A stretch of 5,711 nt of DNA from Micavibrio sp. UBA2020 (lineage in GTDB: Bacteria > Pseudomonadota > Alphaproteobacteria > Micavibrionales > UBA2020), in assembly GCA_002334985.1 (NCBI GenBank), contig DDBY01000048.1, positions 1 to 5,711 on the forward strand, in the 5' to 3' direction. This document shows positions 5,711 through 5,711 of the stretch, one piece after another (within the stretch, counting starts at the first letter, position 1; each line of letters starts with the position of its first letter). Both the position numbers and the translations under genes were made by a program. The notes under the pieces are model-generated. The model was not told the origin of the DNA, ran no database searches, and saw only the letters and a program-made list of their open reading frames with translations.

Positions 5711-5711
5711 G

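Overview
The window reads as a stretch of GC-rich chromosomal DNA from a Gram-negative bacterium, most likely an alphaproteobacterium. This rests on the style of the exopolyphosphatase (about 494 residues, with an LSDTGW-type helical domain rather than a canonical HD dyad), on PriA and exonuclease III sequences of proteobacterial type, and on a dispersed repeat of the widespread proteobacterial 'VIPAQAGIQ' type. The assignment is an inference from remembered family patterns; no genus is claimed.

Layout from left to right. Positions 1-627 (+) hold the C-terminal part of the primosomal helicase PriA. Positions 628-729 contain no gene but hold a small repeat element with imperfect terminal inverted repeats; its right end forms a terminator-like hairpin. 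Positions 730-1239 (-) encode a SixA-type histidine phosphatase, convergent with priA. A 62-base divergent intergenic region carries a good sigma-70-like promoter for the next gene. Positions 1302-2786 (+) encode a Ppx/GppA exopolyphosphatase, followed six bases later by a small uncharacterised protein (2793-3293, +) that may be a distant DUF4304 relative. A T-tailed hairpin at 3276-3312 ends this two-gene unit and could also work on the other strand. The right half is a three-gene minus-strand cluster read from the window edge inwards: an alpha-helical protein resembling a degenerate RelA/SpoT-like HD domain (5228-5710), exodeoxyribonuclease III (4417-5223), and an ankyrin-repeat protein (3345-4400), separated by 4 and 16 bases.

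Functionally this is mostly housekeeping: replication restart (PriA), repair of abasic sites (XthA), polyphosphate turnover (Ppx) and a protein phosphohistidine phosphatase. The less ordinary parts are the ankyrin protein with an unassigned C-terminal half next to xthA, the HD-like protein with no visible metal-binding dyad, and the small gene coupled to ppx. I see no RNA genes, CRISPR arrays, transposase genes or phage genes, and nothing that clearly amounts to a new system.
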